NCBI GenBank assembly: GCA_937883755.1
Contig: CAKZYA010000059.1
Location: 1 to 64,000, forward strand
Source of the DNA: an uncultured Flammeovirgaceae bacterium
GTDB taxonomy: Bacteria > Bacteroidota > Bacteroidia > Cytophagales > Cyclobacteriaceae
Length of the DNA stretch: 64,000 nucleotides
Reading direction: 5' to 3'
A program made the position numbers and the translations under genes. Shown one piece after another: positions 18,859 to 26,929 of this stretch. The notes beneath the pieces are model-generated. The model was not told where the DNA came from. It did no database searches and saw only the letters and a program-made list of their open reading frames with translations. Position 1 is the first letter of the stretch. Every line of letters starts with the position of its first letter.

Positions 18859-19524
18859 ATGTTGGCGAAGTTATATCCATACCGATTTAAGATCTTTTTC
18901 TTTAGTCAGGTATCGCTACTGTTTAGCTCGCTGGTCGTTCCAGCCGCTTTGCATGAAGCTATAGTGGCTCCCATGCTACTGTTAATCAATTTGGGGGCGG
19001 GTATACTGTTTCTGGCTCAAAAGCAACGAATGTTTTGGCTTTTGGTCATCTTACTGATAGCTTCTGGCACCATGTTTAGCTTGTCTTTGCTGAAGGGGAT
19101 GGATCAAAAGATGATTAACTTCATTGAGATGGGGTCTTCTTTCTTGTTCTACGCGATTGTAAGCTTAGAAATCATTAAGCAAGTATGGAAAGCAGTCTCA
19201 GTCGATGAGAATGTTATTCTCGGACTCATTAGTGGTTATCTATCGCTGGGCTTAATTGGCTTCTTTATCTGTATGAGTGTAGAAGTGGCGAACCCCGGAT
19301 CCTTCCGAGGGCTAGGTGGTGACCCAAAACTATTTGTGGAGTTGATCTACTATAGCTATATCACCCTGCTAACAATTGGGTACGGTGATATTATACCAGT
19401 TACCAACTTAGCTCGAAACTCTTCCGTACTGATTGGTCTGGTCGGGCAAATGTACCTGGTCATTATCACTGCCGTCGTGGTGGGAAAATACATTGGTCAG
19501 CATCAAGCTACAGAAGAAGCATAG
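18859..19524 (+). CDS. Ion-channel family membrane protein (K+ filter)
   Basis: 221 residues. Hydrophobic segments occur at about 10-30, 35-52, 58-76, 93-108, 120-140 and 188-210. Between the last two, the pore segment YSYITLLTIGYGDIIPVT carries the potassium selectivity filter TIGYGD (residues 172-177). The first four helices have no voltage-sensor arginine ladder, so it is not a canonical voltage-gated channel. It follows the RND pump with only 5 bp between stop and start, so it is probably cotranscribed with the efflux genes, an unusual partnership. Confidence 0.8.
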   Translation: MLAKLYPYRFKIFFFSQVSLLFSSLVVPAALHEAIVAPMLLLINLGAGILFLAQKQRMFWLLVILLIASGTMFSLSLLKGMDQKMINFIEMGSSFLFYAIVSLEIIKQVWKAVSVDENVILGLISGYLSLGLIGFFICMSVEVANPGSFRGLGGDPKLFVELIYYSYITLLTIGYGDIIPVTNLARNSSVLIGLVGQMYLVIITAVVVGKYIGQHQATEEA

Positions 19525-19553
19525 TAAAAACGCATAGCACCTAAATAATTAAA

Positions 19554-20753
19554 ATGGAATTAGATGCCCGCGAAACTGTTGTTATTGCCTGCTTAGTTCT
19601 TTTTTTAGGCAAATATCTGAATGGCAAAGTAGCTTTCTTTCGTGAATACAACATTCCCGAGCCAGTCACCGGTGGAGTTCTGTTTTCTATCTTCTTTGGG
19701 ATCATCTACTATATTTTCGGATTGGAAGCTTCGTTTGCGCTCGAGCTACGAGATGCTTTGCTGATTATCTTCTTTATTACTATTGGCCTTTCCTCTCGCT
19801 TGCAAACCTTACTGAAAGGGGGCCAAGCTTTAGTTGTGCTTCTGGTGGCAGCTGTGGCGTATTTGTTCATCCAAAACTTTACCGGTATTGGGGTGGCTTA
19901 CCTGACCGGGCTAGATCCAGTAGTGGGTATTCTGACGGGATCAATATCTTTTAGCGGCGGACATGGCACTACCATTGCTTGGGTACCTATTTTCCAGCAA
20001 GAATACGGGCTGACGAACGCAGCCGAGATTGGGATTGCCTGCGCTACATTTGGCCTGGTAATGGGAGGGCTGATTGGCGGACCGATTGCTAAATTCTTAA
20101 TTACTCGCAACAAGTTGCAGCCTAAGGAAGGCAAACCACTGACAGTAGGAGTAGAACATGAGCAAGAAAATATCCAGATTGACTACAATAAAGCACTCAA
20201 TACCATTTTTGTCATCTTCTTTACGGCGGGAGTTGGTATTATGTTCCGAGACCTTCTAGCCTTGGCAGGACTACAGCTTCCTTTGTTTGTTACCTCACTT
20301 TTTGGCGGTATTGTCGTCACTAACCTTATCCCGGTTTTGTTTAAAAAGATAAAGTGGAATCCGGAAGCCTCTAATTCGTTAGCAATGGCTGCTGACCTAT
20401 CGTTGGGACTATTTCTGGCGATGTCGCTGATGAGCTTACAGCTTTGGAGCGTAGTAGACTTGGCCGGAACCCTCATATTCATTGTTATTGCTCAGGTAAC
20501 CGTAATTACTGTCTTTGTCATATTAGTTGTTTTCTGGCTAATGGGAAGAGATTATGATGCAGCGGTAATGTCTGCTGGATACTCAGGGCTGGCATTAGGA
20601 GCTACTCCAACGGCTATTGCTAACATGACGGCTGTTACGCAGAAGTTTGGTGGGGCTCCCCGGGCATTTATTGTCGTACCGCTAGTAGGAGCTTTCTTTA
20701 TTGATATCGCCAATGCACTGATCATTAAATACCTGCTGAGCTTGTTTGGATAA
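19554..20753 (+). CDS. gltS: Sodium/glutamate symporter GltS
   Basis: 399 residues, the usual length of the ESS (GltS) family, with about ten membrane segments arranged as two inverted halves. Family features include the opening ARETVVIACLVLFLGKYL, a conserved RxYxIPEPVTGG (REYNIPEPVTGG) near residue 30, and glycine-rich hairpins GSISFSGGHGTTIAWVP and SAGYSGLALGATPTAIANM that match the two re-entrant loops. It should import glutamate with Na+. It sits 29 bp after the K+ channel gene on the same strand and precedes a terminator-like hairpin. Confidence 0.9.
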   Translation: MELDARETVVIACLVLFLGKYLNGKVAFFREYNIPEPVTGGVLFSIFFGIIYYIFGLEASFALELRDALLIIFFITIGLSSRLQTLLKGGQALVVLLVAAVAYLFIQNFTGIGVAYLTGLDPVVGILTGSISFSGGHGTTIAWVPIFQQEYGLTNAAEIGIACATFGLVMGGLIGGPIAKFLITRNKLQPKEGKPLTVGVEHEQENIQIDYNKALNTIFVIFFTAGVGIMFRDLLALAGLQLPLFVTSLFGGIVVTNLIPVLFKKIKWNPEASNSLAMAADLSLGLFLAMSLMSLQLWSVVDLAGTLIFIVIAQVTVITVFVILVVFWLMGRDYDAAVMSAGYSGLALGATPTAIANMTAVTQKFGGAPRAFIVVPLVGAFFIDIANALIIKYLLSLFG

Positions 20754-20858
20754 AAGCCCTCGCCATTGAACAAAGTTACCTACCCTTTGAATTGGTGTTC
20801 TTAATGCTTTAAATTGACAGGATAATCATAGTATGGTTTTCTGATATGCAGTGTATTT

Positions 20859-20893
20859 AACAGCTGAAAACAACTAAATGCGCTGTTTTTTTT
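20859..20893 (+). terminator. Terminator-like hairpin running into the mltF start codon
   Basis: Inverted repeat AACAGC (20859-20864) / GCTGTT (20882-20887), loop 17 nt, followed by a run of eight T residues ending at 20893. It looks like an intrinsic terminator for the efflux/channel/gltS transcript. The ATG of the next gene begins at 20894, right after the T run, leaving no room for a ribosome binding site. Confidence 0.5.
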
Positions 20894-22489
20894 ATGTTTA
20901 CGCACACTTATCTAATATATATCGTATTCTTTGCATTGGTATTCATGAGCCAGGGTTGTCGGTATGCTGATAAAAGTAAGGCGGATACAATATCTAAGGA
21001 GGACTCGATTGATATTGAACCTCCAACCGAGCTAGTTGGTGTGCCTCAACCACCGACGCTGGCCCCCGAAGACGAACTGTTAGGCTTGGGGGAGGTATGG
21101 ACCGGAGATCTAGATAGTATGATCACTCGAAGGCGTATCCGGGCTTTGGTACCCTATAATCATACTTACTACTTTATCGATGGAACCGAACGGCGAGGGT
21201 TAGCATTTGAAGCGTTGAACCTGTTTGAAGCTGAACTGAATAAAGAATTAGGCACTACCGCTGGCGTGCCGAAGGTACGAGTGGTGTTTATTCCTACAAG
21301 TCATGACCAACTCATTCCATTACTGAGGGCTGGCTACGGTGACCTGGCTTTTTCGGGACTGACCGTCACCCCCGAACGAGAAGAAGTTATTGATTTTTCT
21401 ATTCCTACCATCACTGGAATGAATGAAGTAGTCGTCAGTGGGCCAGCTTCTCCCACGATAAAAGGGCTTCGGGATCTGGCCGGACAGCCAGTGTATGTAC
21501 ACGCTACCAGTAGTTACCGTCAATCGCTCCGGTTACTAAGCGATTCACTGGTGAAGGCAGGCCACGAGGCTGTAAGAATTGAAATACTGGCCGAATATCT
21601 GGAAACCGAAGACGCCCTACAGATGGTACACGCCGGAGTGATTCCGTTTACAATCGTGGAGGATAACTTGGCTCAGCATTGGGCAAAAGTATTAGATGGC
21701 CTTACCGTGCATGATTCGTTAGTTGTTCGGGCTAATACTGCCTACGCTTGTGCCATTCGGGAAAATAGCCCTCAGTTGAAAGAGGTGATTAATCGCTTCA
21801 TTAGCGAAAACCGCAAAGGCACGAAGATGGGCAATATCCTCTATAATCGTTACTTGAAAAATAGTAAGTATATCCAAAATGCGATGAACCCTAGCGCAAT
21901 GGAGCGGTTTCGAAAAACTGAAGCCTTATTTCAGAAATATGGTAATAAATATAACCTGGATTGGCTATTGCTAGCGGCTCAGGGGTTTCAAGAGTCTCGA
22001 TTACAGCAAGAAGCAGTAAGTTCAACAGGAGCCGTAGGTATTATGCAGATTAAGCCCACCACTGCTGCTGGAAATCCGATTAGTATTGAGGGGGTAGATA
22101 AAGTAGAGAATAATATTCACGCGGGAGCTAAGTACTTACGCTTCCTAATGGATCGTTATTTTACCAAAGATAGCATTGACGAACTGAACCAACGTTTGTT
22201 TGCTATTGCCGCTTACAATGCTGGCCCCGCTCGAATCAATCGACTCCGAAAACAAGCTAAAGACCAAGGCTTGAATCCTAACCAGTGGTTTGACCAGGTA
22301 GAAATGGTGGTGGCCAAAGAGATTGGACGAGAAACCGTTCAATACGTAAGCAACATATACAAGTACTATACTTCTTACCGCTCACTACTTCAGTACGGAA
22401 AGCTCAAGCAAAAATTTAGTGTCAGCAGTCATCATTTCCAGCAGGATAAACAATGGTTAACAGGTGACCCTAGCGAGGAACTATACTAA
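20894..22489 (+). CDS. mltF: MltF-like lytic transglycosylase with substrate-binding domain
   Basis: 531 residues: signal peptide with lipobox (MSQGC) and lipidated Cys at about 22, a bacterial extracellular solute-binding family 3 domain (about 80-320), and a C-terminal SLT/lysozyme-like domain (about 340-500). The SLT domain shows AAQGFQESRLQQEA with catalytic Glu367, followed by STGAVGIMQIKPTTA and AAYNAGPARI. This is the MltF layout: a murein lytic transglycosylase regulated by a periplasmic binding domain that senses peptidoglycan fragments. It converges on the BamA/TamA-type gene, with only 13 bp between the two stop codons. Confidence 0.88.
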   Translation: MFTHTYLIYIVFFALVFMSQGCRYADKSKADTISKEDSIDIEPPTELVGVPQPPTLAPEDELLGLGEVWTGDLDSMITRRRIRALVPYNHTYYFIDGTERRGLAFEALNLFEAELNKELGTTAGVPKVRVVFIPTSHDQLIPLLRAGYGDLAFSGLTVTPEREEVIDFSIPTITGMNEVVVSGPASPTIKGLRDLAGQPVYVHATSSYRQSLRLLSDSLVKAGHEAVRIEILAEYLETEDALQMVHAGVIPFTIVEDNLAQHWAKVLDGLTVHDSLVVRANTAYACAIRENSPQLKEVINRFISENRKGTKMGNILYNRYLKNSKYIQNAMNPSAMERFRKTEALFQKYGNKYNLDWLLLAAQGFQESRLQQEAVSSTGAVGIMQIKPTTAAGNPISIEGVDKVENNIHAGAKYLRFLMDRYFTKDSIDELNQRLFAIAAYNAGPARINRLRKQAKDQGLNPNQWFDQVEMVVAKEIGRETVQYVSNIYKYYTSYRSLLQYGKLKQKFSVSSHHFQQDKQWLTGDPSEELY

Positions 22490-22502
22490 ACGCAATAAGA
22501 AT

Positions 22503-23612
22503 CTAAAAGGCTTCATTCACTCCAAAGTAAATACCGCCGTTATCGTCCTTACCAAATCCAATGTCGAAACGAAGTAAAGTATCTTGATCTTTCGTCAATT
22601 TAAACCTCACTCCACCACCTACCGCAGGCTTCAGGTCACTAAAAAAGTTGTTGGGCACATCAGCTACTTCACCCACTAATGCATATCCAGCAGCCGACCA
22701 GCGAGGGAGAAAACGATGCCGATATTCTATTTGCGCCACGTACTGATGATTGTCAATAAATCGCCCGCGGAAATACCCTCGAGCATAATCACCTCCTCCA
22801 AACCAGGCTTGTCCCTGAAACGGAACCTCGCCATAACTACTCTCCATATAGGCCTGCCAAGCGAAAACGCCCTTTTGTCCGACCGAATAATATGTTCGCC
22901 AATCGAAGATGAACTTGTTAAAACTAGACGTAGCCCCAAAGTTTTCACTGGAGAATCGAGCGTTCAGTGTAAGTAATTGCCCTGAATTAGGCGAGGCTAT
23001 ATTGTCGCGATTATCCAGACTAAACACAACTCCTAATCCACTGATAATGGCTAATTCACTACCCAATATGTCTTCACTTTCCAGTAAACCGCCTTCTTGT
23101 ATGGCGGTTACATTATGATTTTGATAGACAAACTCAAAACCAAAATTTAGCGCAGGGGGCAAACGCTTTAGAAAAGCAATTCTCAATTCATTCGAGGTCA
23201 TATCGTAGCTCTCCTCATTTATGGCAGGAGTAGTATTACCTATGCCCCAAAAGCTATTAGGAAAAACTTTGAATCGGTAGGCCATGTCTAGATAATAATC
23301 TCCGCCACCAAAAAATATCTGTGGCTTTATATCTACCATGAGTTGCTCATTCAATGTATAAATCCCGCTGAGCATGATATTAGAAAGCCGGGCGTTGTAT
23401 ACGTTAGACTGCTTTAGCAAAAATATCTGAGCACCTCCTCCAAAGCCTACATTGGTCTCCGGGGTGTAGAACGCCAATGGCAAGGCAATAATTCGGACAT
23501 TCTTGGTATTCCCTAACGAGTCTAGGGCATAGATTGACTCTTTCTCTTCCTGCGCCCACCCCCGGGTTATCCACATAATGTATAACAGAAGAAACAGAGT
23601 TTTTCGATACAT
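22503..23612 (-). CDS. BamA/TamA-family outer-membrane protein (barrel only)
   Basis: 369 residues with a signal peptide and then only barrel strands; no POTRA domain fits between them. Typical features are the opening NVGFGGGAQIF, the repeated SNIMLSGIYTLNEQLMVDIKP, and the C-terminal segment KPAVGGGVRFKLTKDQDTLLRFDIGFGKDD that matches the Omp85 surface-antigen (D15) region ending in a strand. The start codon overlaps the stop of the upstream barrel gene as TAATG, so the two are translationally coupled. Possible roles are secretion of a partner passenger or lipid transfer; no passenger is visible here. Confidence 0.8.
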   Translation of the reverse strand: MYRKTLFLLLYIMWITRGWAQEEKESIYALDSLGNTKNVRIIALPLAFYTPETNVGFGGGAQIFLLKQSNVYNARLSNIMLSGIYTLNEQLMVDIKPQIFFGGGDYYLDMAYRFKVFPNSFWGIGNTTPAINEESYDMTSNELRIAFLKRLPPALNFGFEFVYQNHNVTAIQEGGLLESEDILGSELAIISGLGVVFSLDNRDNIASPNSGQLLTLNARFSSENFGATSSFNKFIFDWRTYYSVGQKGVFAWQAYMESSYGEVPFQGQAWFGGGDYARGYFRGRFIDNHQYVAQIEYRHRFLPRWSAAGYALVGEVADVPNNFFSDLKPAVGGGVRFKLTKDQDTLLRFDIGFGKDDNGGIYFGVNEAF

Positions 23613-24286
23613 TAGAAGAAGAAACGATCAAGTAATACATTAAAACCAAAAAAAAAGGCTATATCACTCACATTAATGGTCTCATCACTGCGTAATCCAT
23701 CCGGGTCTACAGATCGCTCTGCACCAATCCAGAAGGTGTTTATATTTACGCCCAAATCAAAAGCAATGCGGTCATGAATCACGTATGAGTACCCTAAACT
23801 GAGTGCTCCCCCGATCCCGCTCCCTTCTACTCGGTTTTGTGTAGTGCTTCCATTTTGAACGGTACTCACTCGTTCGCGAAATTGAGCATAACCTGGAGCG
23901 ACCTTTACGAATACTGAACCGTATTCCAGATTAGAAAGATAATGAGCTATGGATGGACCAATGAAAAGTGTCTCCGATTCACGGCTTACTAGCCCTTCAC
24001 TGTTATCTCGATTAGCAAAAAAAAGAACTCCAACCAGCCAGCGATCACTTACAAATTTTCCGTTTGAAATATCGAAACTGTACTGGCTAGTAAAATCGCT
24101 ACCCCCAGCTGAGCCAAGGACGCTAGTAGTTGAACTAATGCTACCAGCTAATCCTGTGAGCCATCGCCCTTTACGAAAAGGTGTGCTCGTACTGTCTTGT
24201 TGTGTCTGTTGTGCATAGGTGGTTAAACTTGGAAACAGTATCATACTCCAGAAGAGTGAAGATGCGAAAAGAATGCGCTTAGGCAT
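23612..24286 (-). CDS. Outer-membrane beta-barrel protein
   Basis: The start at 24286 (MPKRILF) is preferred over a TTG at 24310 because it is an ATG and opens a proper signal peptide (about 1-26). The mature chain has outer-membrane porin-like strands (GKWLTGLAGSISS-like opening, LVGVLFFANRDN, GSVFVKVAPGYAQFRE, GALSLGYSYVIHDRIAFDLGV) and ends FNVLLDRFFF with a terminal Phe, typical of BAM recognition. It is translationally coupled to the Omp85-type gene that follows. Specific role unknown. Confidence 0.7.
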   Translation of the reverse strand: MPKRILFASSLFWSMILFPSLTTYAQQTQQDSTSTPFRKGRWLTGLAGSISSTTSVLGSAGGSDFTSQYSFDISNGKFVSDRWLVGVLFFANRDNSEGLVSRESETLFIGPSIAHYLSNLEYGSVFVKVAPGYAQFRERVSTVQNGSTTQNRVEGSGIGGALSLGYSYVIHDRIAFDLGVNINTFWIGAERSVDPDGLRSDETINVSDIAFFFGFNVLLDRFFF

Positions 24287-24771
24287 ATCAAAGTGATAAG
24301 TGTTTCTCAAAAGTACCCGAAAAATAGAGGATTTAAAATTGTAAATAGAAGTTCAGCAATTCCCTATTGAGGTAAAGACACGTGGCACTCCAGATTGGGT
24401 GAGATCCTCCGCTCAGTAGATTTCGCTATCTCTGCCACGCAGATAATCGCTTGTTTTGAAGCCTATCTAACATTAGAAATAGACGAAAATGGTTTATCAA
24501 GTAATGTTAATTTCACTTAATTACTAGTAAGAAAAGAGATGCAAGACTTCTGGCTTACCAGCCGAGAAGAATTCGTAGCTATTTTCCGGCAAAAAGTATT
24601 GTTGCCCTGGAATAAGCATCGGAAAAATACTGAGGTTAGAAGATAGTAAGAGATACTATAATCATCAAAATTCGGGCATAAGGATAGCCGTATTGACATC
24701 GATTATTCTACCTTTGCCCTAGATGACTATCTTATCAAAAAGCGAGTAGCATCAGCTTTAGCCTGCACATT
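24287..24771. other. Intergenic region with possible degenerate coding remnants
   Basis: A 485-bp gap between divergent genes, so promoters for the minus-strand barrel gene and the plus-strand kinase should be here. No convincing full-length gene is present. On the plus strand a 35-codon frame (24539 onward, MQDFWLTSREEFVAIFRQK...) and, after a frame change, a run FGHKDSRIDIDYSTFALDDY just before the kinase start read like pieces of one decayed coding sequence. I do not recognise the family. Confidence 0.3.
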
Positions 24772-25719
24772 ATGAGTCTTCCTGAGAATTTTATTAGCTG
24801 CGATTGGGGGACTTCCAATTTCAGATTACGAGTAGTAGAAACTGACTCACTAGAAGTTCTGGCTGAGCATAAAACTGATCAAGGGGTAAAAACTCTCTAC
24901 GAAAAATATCTAGTTCAACCTGAGAGTAGTCAGTTTCAGTTCTTTGCCCAGTACCTTAAAACCCAAATTCTGGAACTTCCCCAAGAGCATCGACATCTTC
25001 GGGTTGTGGCCGCCGGGATGGCTTCTTCCAACCTAGCCTTGCAAGAGTTACCCTATGCCGATTTGCCATTCAACCGAAATGGTGAGCAGTTAATCTGGAA
25101 ACAGATTACGAAAGATAATCTGGATTTGCTCTTGATATCAGGGGTGAAAAGTGCTGACGGAGTTATGCGAGGCGAAGAGGTTCAGGCAGTAGGGCTGGAA
25201 GAACATCTTCTCTCCTATGCCCGCGGTATCTTACTACTGCCCGGCACACACAGTAAGCATATCACCTTTGCCCATCAGCAATTTCAGAGTTTCAAGACGT
25301 TTATGACGGGAGAGTTATTTGATATTATTGCCAAGAAGAGTATTCTTTCTCGTTCAGTCGTTCCCTCCCCTTGGTTTAGTAAGCGAGCCGATGCTTTTCA
25401 AGCCGGACTAGAGCTAGGCTTCACAGGGCAGCTTACTGCTCAATTATTTTCCATCCGAGCCAGACATATTATTGACAATCGTAGCCCGGAAGATAGTTAC
25501 TACCAACTTAGTGGGATGCTTATTGGTGATGAATTGTCTTATCTGAAAGAGCAAGATTCACCCGTAGTTTTAGCAGCATCTGAGCCAGTGTTTAGCCTCT
25601 ATCGGCAGGCACTAGAATCAATTATTACCCCTGAACAACTGTTACTTTTAGAAGGTGAAACGCTAGAAAAAGCATTATTGATTGGACAAAAAAAAATCTT
25701 AGCATTGCATGGCAACTAA
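24772..25719 (+). CDS. dgoK: 2-dehydro-3-deoxygalactonokinase (DgoK type)
   Basis: 315 residues, matching the DgoK family. The N-terminal CDWGTSNFRLRVV is the phosphate-binding motif of the ASKHA fold. Further family marks are RVVAAGMASSNL, a SGVKSADGVMRGEEVQAVG loop, LLPGTHSKH and FMTGELFDIIAKKS. The enzyme phosphorylates 2-keto-3-deoxy-galactonate at C6, after dehydration of galactonate or opening of anhydrogalactonate. It overlaps the aldolase start by 11 bp, so the two are translationally coupled. Together they resemble the last two steps (kinase, aldolase) of the Zobellia DauC/DauD route. Confidence 0.85.
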   Translation: MSLPENFISCDWGTSNFRLRVVETDSLEVLAEHKTDQGVKTLYEKYLVQPESSQFQFFAQYLKTQILELPQEHRHLRVVAAGMASSNLALQELPYADLPFNRNGEQLIWKQITKDNLDLLLISGVKSADGVMRGEEVQAVGLEEHLLSYARGILLLPGTHSKHITFAHQQFQSFKTFMTGELFDIIAKKSILSRSVVPSPWFSKRADAFQAGLELGFTGQLTAQLFSIRARHIIDNRSPEDSYYQLSGMLIGDELSYLKEQDSPVVLAASEPVFSLYRQALESIITPEQLLLLEGETLEKALLIGQKKILALHGN

Positions 25720-26356
25720 CCCCTCATTCTCTTGGATCCGCTATTACCAGGCTCCCATTGTTGGTATTATCCGAGGATTGCCAACAGATACCGTTTTATC
25801 CATTACTCAAACTTATCAGGAGGCCGGACTATACACGCTGGAAATCACTATGAATACGCCTAGTGCTGTGGAAACCATCTCATTACTCAGAGAGAAATTC
25901 CCCAACATGAATATCGGAGCCGGAACGGTTTGCACAATGCATGATCTCACTTCAGCACTTGACGCTGGAGCGCAATTCATCGTCACTCCCATTTTGGATG
26001 AGCAAGTTGTTAAACATACCGTGGCGCAGCAAGTACCTGTTTTTCCAGGAGCGTACTCCCCTACCGAAATCTACCACGCCTGGTCGTGGGGAGCTTCGGC
26101 AGTAAAGGTATTCCCAGCCACTCAGTTAGGAGTACAGTTTATCAAAGATATTTTGGCACCGCTGAATAACATTAAGCTACTTCCCACCGGTGGGGTATCG
26201 CTCAAGAATATCCACTCATTTTTTGCTGCGGGAGTAATAGGAGTAGGTATGGGAAGTTCGCTGCTTGATAAGCAACTTATTCAGGAAGAGAATTTTGAAG
26301 GCTTGAAGCAGCATTTTATCCGAATCAAAAGAGAAATACAGGATTTTATCCAGTGA
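25709..26356 (+). CDS. dgoA: 2-dehydro-3-deoxy-6-phosphogalactonate/gluconate aldolase
   Basis: 215 residues, typical of the KDPG/KDPGal class I aldolases. The motif LEITMNT carries the catalytic Glu at about residue 45, GAGTV lies at about 71-74, and SAVKVFPA holds the Schiff-base Lys at about 133. LLPTGGVS is the phosphate-binding loop. It splits the phosphorylated keto-deoxy acid into pyruvate and glyceraldehyde 3-phosphate. With the kinase directly upstream, it is more likely KDPGal-directed (DgoA/DauD) than a housekeeping Eda, but sequence alone does not settle this. A strong hairpin follows 34 bp after the stop codon. Confidence 0.85.
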   Translation: MATNPSFSWIRYYQAPIVGIIRGLPTDTVLSITQTYQEAGLYTLEITMNTPSAVETISLLREKFPNMNIGAGTVCTMHDLTSALDAGAQFIVTPILDEQVVKHTVAQQVPVFPGAYSPTEIYHAWSWGASAVKVFPATQLGVQFIKDILAPLNNIKLLPTGGVSLKNIHSFFAAGVIGVGMGSSLLDKQLIQEENFEGLKQHFIRIKREIQDFIQ

Positions 26357-26389
26357 TATAGGGGAGGGTAGCTAATTGGAAGAAAAATG

Positions 26390-26423
26390 AAAACCTATCA
26401 AATCTTACAATTTGAGAGGTTTT
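26390..26423. terminator. Hairpin terminator downstream of the kinase/aldolase operon
   Basis: Nested inverted repeat AAAACCT-(AT)-CAAAT / ATTTG-(AG)-AGGTTTT with a 6-nt loop CTTACA. Both sides are rich in A or T runs, so the structure could work in both directions. It closes the dgoK-dgoA transcript and separates it from the mobile debris that follows. Confidence 0.75.
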
Positions 26424-26445
26424 ACCGACATTTATACCTTACGAA

Positions 26446-26490
26446 GTCGGGATGACTGGATTCGAACCAGCCTAGTAACCCTCTGCATTT
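26446..26490 (-). tRNA. tRNA-Pro-like 3' fragment (T arm and acceptor end), probably an attachment-site remnant
   Basis: On the minus strand this region reads GCTGGTTCGAATCCAGTC followed by ATCCCGA. That is a T arm (GCTGG / CCAGT around TTCGAAT) and a 3' acceptor half of the sequence CATCCCG with discriminator A, as in bacterial tRNA-Pro. The matching 5' half (CGGGATG) is not found where it should be, near 26515, so the gene is incomplete. Integrases often recombine in exactly this 3' part of a tRNA gene and leave such a copy behind. The nearby IS1 element and IS3-type remnant support a former integration site, but no integrase gene is present here. Confidence 0.45.
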
Positions 26491-26845
26491 CAATATCTTA
26501 TGAGAACTATTTTTGCCAGTTCACCGAATAGTTCACCTGATCAATGAGAAGAAGTTGAACTAATTCGTATATGTGGTAAAACAAATTTTAAGATACAGAT
26601 TGGTTGGTTTTGGTGCAAATTATTGTATCCTAACTTTGCTATTTCATCTATATGAGTCTAATAAGAACCTGGCATTTATTCGCCTTTAAAACTATAGAGA
26701 ACCGATTCCATAACCGTATGGACCCGGGTTCGGAATTAAATTTTAAAACCTCCTACCCTGATCGTATTTGATAAAATTGAAGAAGCTAGCTATTTAATAC
26801 AGGATGAACAGATAAAAGCTAACTTCGTGAATCCATTAATTATTT
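26491..26845. other. Intergenic stretch with small decayed frames before the IS element
   Basis: About 350 bp without a recognisable gene. A 39-codon plus-strand frame starts near 26651 (MSLIRTWHLFAFKTIENRFHN...). It is followed, after a frame change, by a run reading IVFDKIEEASYLIQDEQIKANF up to the left end of the IS element. The two together look like pieces of one disrupted coding sequence, possibly truncated by the IS insertion. I do not recognise the protein. Confidence 0.3.
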
Positions 26846-26929
26846 GGTAGTCCTTAAAAAGTAATGATGACTGGAAAAAGCCACAGACAGGCCGTAGTTT
26901 TGGGTTACCAAGCTCAAACCTACTTTATC

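Noticed and set aside
24517-24699. Minus-strand frame of 60 codons upstream of the kinase gene.
   Set aside because: No recognisable signal or domain; the plus strand in the same place reads more like a decayed coding sequence.
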